Assembly (NCBI GenBank): GCA_017860725.1
Contig: JAGDMX010000275.1
Span: forward strand, 1 to 5,097
Direction: 5' to 3'
Source of the DNA: Chloroflexota bacterium
Lineage (GTDB): Bacteria; Chloroflexota; Anaerolineae; Anaerolineales; UBA4823
Length of the DNA stretch: 5,097 bases
Each line of letters begins with the position of its first letter. Within the stretch, counting starts at the first letter, position 1. This document shows positions 1 to 5,097 of the stretch, one piece after another. Below the pieces are notes generated by a model that saw only the letters and a program-made list of their open reading frames with translations, was not told the origin of the DNA and did no database searches. A program made the translations under genes and the position numbers.

Positions 1-443
1 GCGGCGAAGCTGAGTCGATCGACAGCCGCTTGCTCACCAGCCTGCAGGAGCAGACGGGTATCGTCCACGCCCACTTGAACCTCGGCGGTCAGCCTCTCGA
101 TGCTTACGGCATCTGGATGGGTCTCTCAAAGGAAGATACACTGCGTCAGATCAACGAAGCTCTGGACTTCATCGGGGAAAACTCCCCTGCCACATTCGGC
201 GGCGACTTTAACGCCGAACCGGATAGCTCTGTCGTCCAGGCGGTGCATCAGGCTGGCTTCGACGATCCGTTCCTTATCCTGGGATTCGATCCCCCACCTC
301 CGACTGATCCGGCTATCAATCCCCAGATTCACATCGACAATGTCTTCACCCGCGCGCTGATCCCGGTCTCTGCTGTTGTGCTTCCCTCCCTGGCTTCGGA
401 TCACCGCATGGTTGTAGTGGAATTGGATTTCGATATGCCGTGA
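1..443 (+). CDS. Endonuclease/exonuclease/phosphatase superfamily protein, 3' part only
   Basis: The reading frame is open from the first complete codon at position 3 to the TGA at 441-443, giving 146 residues, so the true start lies to the left of the window. A TTG at 30 is not a credible start, because family-like sequence runs through it. The EEP (DNase I/exonuclease III-like) fold is shown by three motifs: GGDFNAEPDS, which carries the catalytic Asp/Asn pair; IDNVFTR, with a conserved Asp; and SDHRMVVVEL at the C-terminus, with the Asp-His pair. Family members hydrolyse phosphodiester or phosphomonoester bonds in nucleic acids, lipids or sugars using a divalent metal. The substrate cannot be told from this fragment. 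The N-terminal metal-binding Asn/Glu motifs are outside the window, so completeness and any signal peptide cannot be judged. The gene converges with the minus-strand genes that fill the rest of the window. Confidence 0.88.
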   Translation, partial: GEAESIDSRLLTSLQEQTGIVHAHLNLGGQPLDAYGIWMGLSKEDTLRQINEALDFIGENSPATFGGDFNAEPDSSVVQAVHQAGFDDPFLILGFDPPPPTDPAINPQIHIDNVFTRALIPVSAVVLPSLASDHRMVVVELDFDMP

Positions 444-499
444 AGCGAGAGATCCATACAGCGGTGGTAAATACATCGGCGTAAATATGGGTCGCTTTT
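443..499 (+). terminator. Weak possible terminator hairpin after the EEP gene
   Basis: AAGCG (443-447) can pair with CGCTT (493-497), and ATCCATA (450-456) with TATGGGT (486-492) including one G-T wobble. A 4-nt bulge separates the two stems, and the loop is 29 nt. TTTA follows (497-500). The long loop and short T-run make this a poor intrinsic terminator. Its position, starting at the stop codon of the EEP gene, is the main argument for it. The rest of 444-584 shows nothing else convincing. Confidence 0.25.
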
Positions 500-584
500 A
501 CTCCAGTCTATCGGAGGTTGGCGTAGAAAAATCTCCAGGATTCCTTATGTTTTGATAGAACCCGTAATGGGATTGGGCCGTTGA

Positions 585-902
585 TCACGTTTCGATTTGT
601 TTGATTTCCTGGTCAAGTCTTTCCGCAAGCGCGGTGAGCGCAGCCCGGCGCTCAGGTGGAGCTGTGCATCCCGCTTGAGGTGCCAATTGCAGCGCCTTTT
701 CCGCGCCGTCGTCGTACGCATATTCACGCTCGGGGTCGTCATGATGCACTAGCAAGCCAAGCGTCAACCCCTGGTGCCCCATGGCGTACTTGAGCATGTG
801 TATGTCGCCGTTGGAATTTCCTACCGCCATGATCGGCCTGCGCTCGATCGAGCGGTGGATGTGCACAGGTTTGCCGGGGCCATCGTCAATCGGTAGCAGT
901 GC
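585..902 (-). pseudogene. Truncated HAD-superfamily phosphatase, C-terminal remnant
   Basis: After an in-frame TAA at 903-905, the frame is open for 105 codons to the TGA at 585-587. The translated stretch contains DGPGKPVHIHR, then RRPIMAVGNSNGDIHML, then LLVHHDDPEREYAYD. This order is typical of the C-terminal third of HAD-like phosphatases of roughly 300 residues. GNSNGD corresponds to HAD motif IV, and its last Asp is kept. The N-terminal DxD nucleophile motif and motifs II-III are absent. Family-like sequence continues upstream of the first GTG (864-866) to about position 890, so that GTG is not the ancestral start, and no Shine-Dalgarno sequence precedes it. Past the AYD motif the C-terminus departs from the usual pattern, so a second lesion is possible. 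The fragment starts 17 nt after the stop codon of the lipoprotein gene. It is most likely a decayed gene; expression as a 93-residue peptide cannot be excluded. Confidence 0.72.
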
Positions 903-919
903 TTAAAGCCTCCGGTAGC

Positions 920-3061
920 TTATGGATTGCAAATCCCGTTGTACAGGTCCCAGACATCGCAGACCTGTCCATTGGCAAAGGTGCAGGTGCCTTGCTCGTC
1001 ATCCGCACCTTGATTGCCGGTCGCCATATAATCGCCGCCGGTTATGGCGCAATATACCGCGGCATCCGTGGCATAGCCCGTGACTTTGACGCCGCCCACC
1101 GGGCACGCGCCGTTATACATGGCCCATTCCTCGCATTGTCTGTTTTCATCGAACACGCAAACCCCATATTCGCCCCCATCGCCACGGGTTTTGGTCGTGA
1201 GCGTTCCTCCATTATCAATACAGTACTGGGCGGCGGGATCCGGCACCGGTTCAAATGGCGTTGGTGTGGGTGGCTGCGGCTCGATCACATTGACTTTCTC
1301 TTTGTCCTCCGCCGTTCCACCCGGGCCACTGGCCGTAAGCTTATACACAGCTTCACCGGCTGCCGGCGGGCATTGCTGTTCAAGACTGCCGGAGATGGGC
1401 GCATTCGGCCAGATTTCGTTTTTGCCCAGGTACAGGGATACAGTGTCGACCTGCCCGGTGACCTTCCATACCAGGTCCACACACTCACCCAGCATGATTT
1501 CATCGGGATTGACGTCGAATTTCTCGATCACCGGCGCACCGGCAGGTTGGGTAACATTAATGGTGATCTTTTTCTTCGTTTCAGAGTTGTCCGGGTTGAT
1601 CACACGCAGGTAATACGTCATGGTGGTTTCTGGATCCTCTTCATCTTCGCCCGAAAAGCCCACTTCATGATCTTCCCAGTCCTGCCCTTCATGGTAGAAA
1701 TACACGGCTTTTACATTACTGGTCTTCCATGTGAATGTGACCGTTTCACCGGCGAGGATATCGGTCGGTTTGGCTTTGAATTCAATATTCGGTGAAGGTG
1801 TCTGCGTGGGCGCCGCGGCTACCATGATGCCTACCGACACCGTCGCCCCAAACTTCACACCCTGGGCGTTCTGCATATTCCAGAAAGCCTGGTAGGTCCC
1901 GGGCGTATCCGGGGCAATCAGGTTAACCTGGAAATCAAACGTCTCACCCGGCTTAACCTCCTTCGTCACCGGGATGGGCTGGCCGCCCATCTGGGCTGCA
2001 GGCACATTGCCAGAGGAATACGCCAGTTTGTAACCAGTTGTCCATAAGCAGGTACCGTTATTGATCATGCGCCAGCCCTTGGTAAAGGGCTGGCCAGGCG
2101 CCATAACCGGCGGATTGGTCATATTCTTATCATCGTACGAAAGGTGTTGTACCAATCCGGCGCTATCCATGCAGGTCAGGGGTGGCGGCGTGGGCTGCGC
2201 TGGCACAGGCGTTGGCGTCGGAATTGGAATCGGGTTCTCCTCGGGGGTTTCATTCAGGTATTGCTCTGATAATCTGGCAATGGTGCCGTTGTTTTGCAGA
2301 GTCAGCAGAGCATCGTTTACCTTGTTAAGCAACCCGGATGATCCCTTTTTCACCGCCATCCCCAGCAGCTGTTGATTAAGCGCCTGCGCTGCAATTTTGA
2401 GGCTGCCATCCCTGGCATATTCCTGGGCCGGCAATAAACCCAACCATACGGCTTCGATGCGGCTCTCTTTTACATCGGTGACCGCCTGGCTGATATCTGT
2501 ATACACCAGTAAATTCGTCGGCGGCATCTGGCCAGTGTCAACCAGGCGCGTCTGAGCATACCCCTGGTATACGCTGCCCTGTTGCACACCCAGGCGGGTA
2601 GTGACGAGTAAATCCGGCGTTTGAGCAGTGAGCGTGCTGTCAGACCTGACCAGGACGGCATCCGTGGTGGCATAGTAGACATTGCTGAAATCGACCAGCG
2701 CTTGCCGATCGGGTGTGACCGAGATGGCGCTGATAGCGAGGTCCACCTGACCCAATTGCACGGTTGTCAACAAGCCATCGAAGGCAAAGGGCATGAATTC
2801 GACGGTGACGCCCAGCTGCCTGGCGATCTCGTTGATCAAGGCAATATCAAAGCCATCATATTGATATTGGGCGTTATAAAATTCAAACGGTGGATAATCT
2901 GGCGCTGTGCCAACGATCAGTTTCCCGGCATTCTGAACGCTCTCCCAGGAGACATCGACTGGCTGGGTTGGGGTCGGGGTGGCCTGTGAAGAGCCACAGC
3001 TACAAGCCGTCACAATGCATATCAAGAAGCAAATGTTGACGAGAAGCTTTAAATGTTTCAT
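920..3061 (-). CDS. Multidomain lipoprotein: amino-acid-type solute-binding domain, NBR1-like, two Ig-like and two DUF333-like domains
   Basis: This 713-residue protein starts at ATG 3059-3061. AGAGG lies 3 nt upstream of it and AGGAAGG 11 nt upstream. Residues 1-20 form a lipoprotein signal (basic KHLK, hydrophobic core, lipobox VTAC), with lipidation expected at C20, so it should be anchored on the outer face of the membrane. Residues 45-271 match the SBP_bac_3 family: APDYPPFEFY near the start, YDGFDIALINEIARQLG, then TPDRQALVDFSNVYY with the carboxylate-binding Arg at 119. A Pro/Thr linker (276-294) leads to an NBR1 'FW'-type domain (297-415) with C297/C338 and W330, W340 and W394. Two Ig-like domains follow (about 425-503 and 510-593; C527/C564 in the second). 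A second Pro-rich linker leads to two four-Cys DUF333-like repeats (610-653 and 667-712). Typical binding proteins of this family are about 250-280 residues, so this one is greatly extended. No permease or ATPase gene is beside it. Ligand sensing or surface binding is an inference; the domain calls are firm for SBP and NBR1, and good for the rest. Confidence 0.92.
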   Translation of the reverse strand: MKHLKLLVNICFLICIVTACSCGSSQATPTPTQPVDVSWESVQNAGKLIVGTAPDYPPFEFYNAQYQYDGFDIALINEIARQLGVTVEFMPFAFDGLLTTVQLGQVDLAISAISVTPDRQALVDFSNVYYATTDAVLVRSDSTLTAQTPDLLVTTRLGVQQGSVYQGYAQTRLVDTGQMPPTNLLVYTDISQAVTDVKESRIEAVWLGLLPAQEYARDGSLKIAAQALNQQLLGMAVKKGSSGLLNKVNDALLTLQNNGTIARLSEQYLNETPEENPIPIPTPTPVPAQPTPPPLTCMDSAGLVQHLSYDDKNMTNPPVMAPGQPFTKGWRMINNGTCLWTTGYKLAYSSGNVPAAQMGGQPIPVTKEVKPGETFDFQVNLIAPDTPGTYQAFWNMQNAQGVKFGATVSVGIMVAAAPTQTPSPNIEFKAKPTDILAGETVTFTWKTSNVKAVYFYHEGQDWEDHEVGFSGEDEEDPETTMTYYLRVINPDNSETKKKITINVTQPAGAPVIEKFDVNPDEIMLGECVDLVWKVTGQVDTVSLYLGKNEIWPNAPISGSLEQQCPPAAGEAVYKLTASGPGGTAEDKEKVNVIEPQPPTPTPFEPVPDPAAQYCIDNGGTLTTKTRGDGGEYGVCVFDENRQCEEWAMYNGACPVGGVKVTGYATDAAVYCAITGGDYMATGNQGADDEQGTCTFANGQVCDVWDLYNGICNP
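926..1234 (-). repeat. Tandem pair of four-cysteine DUF333-like repeats in the lipoprotein C-terminus
   Basis: Two units, residues 610-653 (DNA 1103-1234) and 667-712 (DNA 926-1063), share the frame AAxYC...GG...C...C...W..YNG.C. The cysteines are C614, C635, C643 and C653 in the first unit, and C671, C693, C701 and C711 in the second. The spacings are C-x20-C-x7-C-x9-C and C-x21-C-x7-C-x9-C. This resembles the small secreted DUF333 domain (putative hemolysin-like). The function of that domain is unknown to me. Two disulfides per unit are likely in an extracytoplasmic protein. The units differ at many residues, so the duplication is old. Confidence 0.75.
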
Positions 3062-3130
3062 GATCCTCTCTGCCTTCCTCTTACTGGAACTTCCTATAAT
3101 AGCCTTGCCAGCTACTTATCCACCGGTCAA
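3062..3130 (-). promoter_or_regulatory. Weak promoter candidate for the lipoprotein gene
   Basis: On the minus strand a TATTAT (3095-3100, 5 of 6 matches to TATAAT) would place transcription start about 27 nt before the lipoprotein ATG. The best -35-like element, TTGACC (3125-3130), is 24 nt away, which is too far for a normal sigma-70 spacing. Only the -10 element is therefore supported. The separate terminator-like hairpin at 3205-3241 suggests that a promoter should lie somewhere between it and the ATG. Confidence 0.22.
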
Positions 3131-3211
3131 GGCGCCCAGGCCATCGGCAAACAACTTGACGCCGAAGAACAGAAATAGCACCGCATTATAAGGAAAAACT
3201 TCCCAAAAATG
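3116..3211 (-). other. Hydrophobic reading-frame fragment, possible membrane-protein remnant
   Basis: In one minus-strand frame ending at the TAA at 3116-3118, about 30 codons read as a hydrophobic helix containing AVLFLFFGVKLFADGL. The pattern resembles a transmembrane segment of GDT1/TMEM165 (UPF0016) cation transporters (AVLFxxFGxxxL). No start codon or ribosome binding site belongs to it. The frame upstream runs into the end of the neighbouring membrane-protein gene in a different register, and the hallmark ExGDK(S/T) motif is absent. It may be a remnant or simple chance. Confidence 0.18.
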
Positions 3212-3241
3212 CTGCAACAAATATCCAGGATGGCAGCATTT
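3205..3241 (-). terminator. Probable rho-independent terminator after the membrane-protein gene
   Basis: On the minus strand AAATGCTGC (3233-3241) pairs perfectly with GCAGCATTT (3207-3215) across a 17-nt loop. Two more T follow (3205-3206), so the 3' arm ends in a five-T run. The hairpin begins 11 nt after the membrane-protein stop codon, where a terminator would be expected. The stem is only moderately GC-rich and the loop is rather long, so termination may be partial. Confidence 0.5.
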
Positions 3242-3252
3242 GGCCGGTAAAA

Positions 3253-3939
3253 TCAGTCGATAGCCGCCTCCATTCCGCTTTGTGCCTTGCGGCGATAATT
3301 GCTGATCAAGATCAAGATACTGACGATCAGCATCCAGGTTGGAAAAATGAGCGGCAGCCACGGAGACAAACCGATGGTAAACAGCAGCACCAGCGCCAGC
3401 AAGGCCGTCAGGATCGCCAGCCAGCGCGGCACCACCTGGGTGCGCATCCACATCGTCGCTGACGAGAGCATGAACACAGATGCCATGCGCAGTCCATACA
3501 CGTTGGTGATCTGAGAGACGAGCATCCGGCCGGCTTTATATACCGTTTCACTCGCGATTTCCTGGTAGCTGGCGTAGAAGGACCACAGTCCTCCTGCCAG
3601 TGCGGTGGCGATAAAGATCATGGCCAGGTAGAGCAGGCCGCTGCCGAGGAACACGGTTGAGTAGAACTGGTCCTCCCGCTGGCCCAGGCGATCACGCATC
3701 ACGCCCATAAACCAGAGAAAAGCGATGCCGGCAAAAGGCAGCAGCTGGAGTGCGATGGAAACGAGGCTCCTCTGGTCTTCGAGGTTTGCGCTGCGATCCG
3801 CTGGATCGACCGGAAAGGAGATCAGGATGAGCACGTGACTGGCGATGAACAGCCCACCAGCGATCACGCCAGCGAATCCGGCCGCGCGCGGCGTCCTCAG
3901 CCGGTGCTCCCCTTGGATAAATTTCGTTTCACTCAACAT
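3253..3939 (-). CDS. Conserved hypothetical six-helix integral membrane protein
   Basis: The start is placed at ATG 3937-3939, giving 228 residues, because AAGGAG (3947-3952) lies 7 nt upstream. An in-frame TTG at 3970-3972 would add 11 residues and lacks such a site. A polar N-terminus (EHRLRTPRAAG) precedes about six hydrophobic segments: residues 20-42, 58-81, 94-116, 147-165, 172-190 and 195-213. The protein ends in a basic tail (NYRRKAQ), consistent with the positive-inside rule. Notable motifs are LLPFAGIAFLWFMGVMRDRLG and STVFLGSGLLYLAM. They resemble a family of uncharacterised membrane proteins that I recall from actinobacteria and Chloroflexota, without a known activity. No catalytic or transport motif is visible. 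It follows the CobW-type GTPase gene by 83 nt on the same strand and is followed by a likely terminator, so the two may share a transcript. Function unknown; a role in metal handling would rest only on this neighbour. Confidence 0.85.
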   Translation of the reverse strand: MLSETKFIQGEHRLRTPRAAGFAGVIAGGLFIASHVLILISFPVDPADRSANLEDQRSLVSIALQLLPFAGIAFLWFMGVMRDRLGQREDQFYSTVFLGSGLLYLAMIFIATALAGGLWSFYASYQEIASETVYKAGRMLVSQITNVYGLRMASVFMLSSATMWMRTQVVPRWLAILTALLALVLLFTIGLSPWLPLIFPTWMLIVSILILISNYRRKAQSGMEAAID

Positions 3940-3946
3940 GGAGGTT

Positions 3947-3952
3947 CTCCTT
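3947..3952 (-). promoter_or_regulatory. Ribosome binding site that fixes the membrane-protein start
   Basis: AAGGAG on the minus strand sits 7 nt before the ATG at 3937-3939. This is a strong Shine-Dalgarno match at ideal spacing. It favours this ATG over the upstream in-frame TTG at 3970-3972. Confidence 0.8.
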
Positions 3953-4022
3953 TGTGCCTGGCGATATTGCAAGCTACGCAGCGATGTCTATGGCAAAGAG
4001 GGATAGCAGCCCGTCGCTACTC

Positions 4023-5039
4023 CTACCGCATGACACATGCTTCAAAGCGCTGGCACAGGTCCATGCCATCAAAACTGCCGGGGGCGCCGATGGCGACGAT
4101 GCGCGTGCCAGGATCGCTGCCATTCCATTTATCCATTAAAGTTATGTCCACTCGCCGGCCCACCACCTGGAGCACCGCCGGTCGATCCGGGGCCTCCGCA
4201 GAGCGGACGATGCCTTTACAGCGAAAGACGCCTCCGGGTAGCTTCCGGGCCGTCTGCCTGAGCGCTTCCAAGGAGATCAACCCGTCCGTTTCATAACTCC
4301 ACGGTTCGAAGGCGAAATGATGGTCGCTGCCGTGTTCATGCGCATGCCCGCCATCCAGGTCGTGGCCTGGATACCATCCAGCCGTTTCCATCTGGATGGG
4401 GTCAAAGCGGCCCACGGCCAGCAAGATCTCATACGGAACATCACAAAAATCCGTCTCGACGATCCGAATGTTGTTGAAATGATCCTCGATCCATCGCCGG
4501 ATCAGCTCTACCTGCTCCGCTCCCGCCAGGTCTACTTTGTTGAGGATCAGCATGTCGGCGGAGGCGATCTGGCGCAGCTTGAGATCCATTAATGCCGGAT
4601 ATTCGGGATGGGCAAAGACCTGTTCGGCATCCAAAACACAGGTGATGCTATCCATGCGGATGCGATCGAGGAACTTGGGATTGTTGAAGGTCATGGCGAT
4701 GCTGATCGGATCGGCCACCCCGCTGGCTTCCAGCAGGATGTACTCAGGCCGCTCCGGGCGGTCGATCGTCTCCAGGATGGTCTGGACCAGGTCCTCGCGC
4801 AGGCTGCAACACACACAGCCATTAGCCAGGCTGATCACGTTGTCCTCGACGCCTACGACCAGCTCTGTGTCGATGTTGATCGAGCCGAAGTCATTGACCA
4901 GCACGGCTGCCCTCAACCCGTGGTCGCCGTTGAGGATGCGATTGAGCAGGGTGGTCTTGCCTGCGCCGAGAAAGCCAGTCAGGATGGTGACCGGAACCGG
5001 CGGAGAGGTGTTGGCGAGGTCGTGGTCGATAGGTTCCAT
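4023..5039 (-). CDS. CobW/COG0523 family GTPase (G3E family metallochaperone)
   Basis: This 338-residue protein has all G3E hallmarks in order: Walker A GFLGAGKTT (residues 22-30), the metal-binding CxCC motif C75-V-C77-C78 in GCVCCSLRED, the Walker B-like LLEASG (E104 to G107), and the NKVD guanine-specificity motif (167-170). A His-rich stretch (H226, H232, H234, H236, H240, H241) precedes the C-terminal CobW_C domain (about 243-337). Length is normal for the family. Members are cytosolic GTPases that deliver metal, often zinc or cobalt, to client proteins. The sequence alone does not say which metal, and no cobalamin gene is adjacent. The ATG at 5037-5039 is preferred because AGGAG (5050-5054) is 10 nt upstream. 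The in-frame GTG at 5046-5048 would leave only 1 nt of spacing. The membrane-protein gene follows 83 nt downstream. No Zur-type operator was recognised in the short leader visible here. Confidence 0.95.
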   Translation of the reverse strand: MEPIDHDLANTSPPVPVTILTGFLGAGKTTLLNRILNGDHGLRAAVLVNDFGSINIDTELVVGVEDNVISLANGCVCCSLREDLVQTILETIDRPERPEYILLEASGVADPISIAMTFNNPKFLDRIRMDSITCVLDAEQVFAHPEYPALMDLKLRQIASADMLILNKVDLAGAEQVELIRRWIEDHFNNIRIVETDFCDVPYEILLAVGRFDPIQMETAGWYPGHDLDGGHAHEHGSDHHFAFEPWSYETDGLISLEALRQTARKLPGGVFRCKGIVRSAEAPDRPAVLQVVGRRVDITLMDKWNGSDPGTRIVAIGAPGSFDGMDLCQRFEACVMR

Positions 5040-5049
5040 GGGTGGCACG

Positions 5050-5054
5050 CTCCT
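5050..5054 (-). promoter_or_regulatory. Ribosome binding site that decides the GTPase start
   Basis: AGGAG on the minus strand is 10 nt before the ATG at 5037-5039, and only 1 nt before the GTG at 5046-5048. The spacing supports the ATG, making the protein three residues shorter than the longest frame. Confidence 0.65.
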
Positions 5055-5065
5055 GCTTGAGAGTA

Positions 5066-5097
5066 CCAGCCTCTCGCTCCCCGAGACGAGAGGCTGG
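5066..5097. repeat. Perfect 11-bp inverted repeat upstream of the GTPase gene
   Basis: CCAGCCTCTCG (5066-5076) and CGAGAGGCTGG (5087-5097) are perfect reverse complements around a 10-nt loop. The stem is GC-rich and should fold stably as RNA. It may extend beyond the window edge. On the minus strand no T-run follows it, so it is not a standard terminator for a gene entering from the right. It could be a leader hairpin of the GTPase mRNA, an operator, or a terminator whose T-tract on the + strand lies outside the window. Confidence 0.7.

Noticed and set aside
126..476. Minus-strand open frame opposite the EEP gene
   Set aside because: Antisense shadow; the + strand carries the EEP catalytic motifs.
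467..487. GTAAATA repeated at 467-473 and 481-487
   Set aside because: Only two 7-bp copies 14 bp apart; too short and AT-rich to support an iteron or operator call.
527..544. Minus-strand AATC...GATTTTTC hairpin downstream of the HAD remnant
   Set aside because: The stem has only 4 bp, which is too weak for a terminator call despite the T-run.
1080..1613. Second + strand open frame of 177 codons inside the lipoprotein gene
   Set aside because: Antisense shadow rich in Ser/Pro/Thr from reading the opposite strand; no family motif.
899..1795. Long open frame of 298 codons on the + strand
   Set aside because: It lies wholly antisense to the lipoprotein gene, begins with a non-ATG codon, has no recognisable motif, and overlaps the well-supported DUF333 and Ig-like coding regions.
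2180..2236. Repetitive GT/GGC-rich stretch resembling a short tandem repeat
   Set aside because: It encodes the Pro/Thr linker of the lipoprotein (residues 276-294), which explains the periodicity.
3940..4022. Possible hairpin in the gap between the GTPase and membrane-protein genes (GCAGCGA versus TCGCTAC)
   Set aside because: Imperfect, long-looped, and without a T-run; not enough to claim a terminator or regulatory structure.
3835..4296. 153-codon + strand frame across the gap between the membrane-protein and GTPase genes
   Set aside because: It overlaps both real genes in antisense and shows no motif or ribosome binding site.
4608..5060. 150-codon + strand frame opposite the GTPase gene
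   Set aside because: Antisense shadow of the Walker A and CxCC regions; no independent support.

Overview
The window looks like a piece of a bacterial chromosome, most likely from a Chloroflexota (Anaerolineae-type) organism. This is an inference. The strongest hint is the large lipoprotein, which joins Pro/Thr-rich linkers to an NBR1 'FW' Ig-like domain with the Cys/Trp pattern common in that phylum. The DNA is moderately GC-rich. No rRNA, tRNA, CRISPR array or insertion sequence was seen.

Layout, left to right. (1) Positions 1-443, + strand: the 3' part of an endonuclease/exonuclease/phosphatase (EEP) superfamily gene whose 5' end lies outside the window. (2) Positions 444-584: a short intergenic stretch with a weak hairpin that could end the EEP transcript. 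(3) Positions 585-902, - strand: the C-terminal remnant of a HAD-type phosphatase gene. Its catalytic N-terminal half is absent and it has no ribosome binding site, so it is called a pseudogene. (4) Positions 920-3061, - strand: a 713-residue lipoprotein with an amino-acid-type solute-binding domain, an NBR1-type domain, two Ig-like domains and two tandem four-cysteine DUF333-like repeats. (5) Positions 3062-3252: an intergenic stretch with a likely terminator for the gene on its right, a weak promoter candidate for the lipoprotein, and a small hydrophobic reading-frame fragment. (6) Positions 3253-3939, - strand: a six-helix membrane protein of unknown function. (7) Positions 4023-5039, - strand: a CobW/COG0523 metal-chaperone GTPase. 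(8) Positions 5066-5097: a perfect 11-bp inverted repeat at the window edge, in the leader of the GTPase gene.

The GTPase and membrane-protein genes lie head to tail with an 83-nt gap. A terminator-like hairpin starts 11 nt after the second stop codon, so they may share a transcript. The lipoprotein appears to be a separate unit. It has no ABC permease or ATPase gene beside it in this window, and its ligand pocket lacks the usual amino-group-binding Asp. It may therefore act as a surface sensor or binding protein rather than a standard transporter component. The EEP gene converges on this minus-strand block, with the HAD remnant at the junction. No complete new multi-gene system is visible; the most unusual element is the domain architecture of the lipoprotein.
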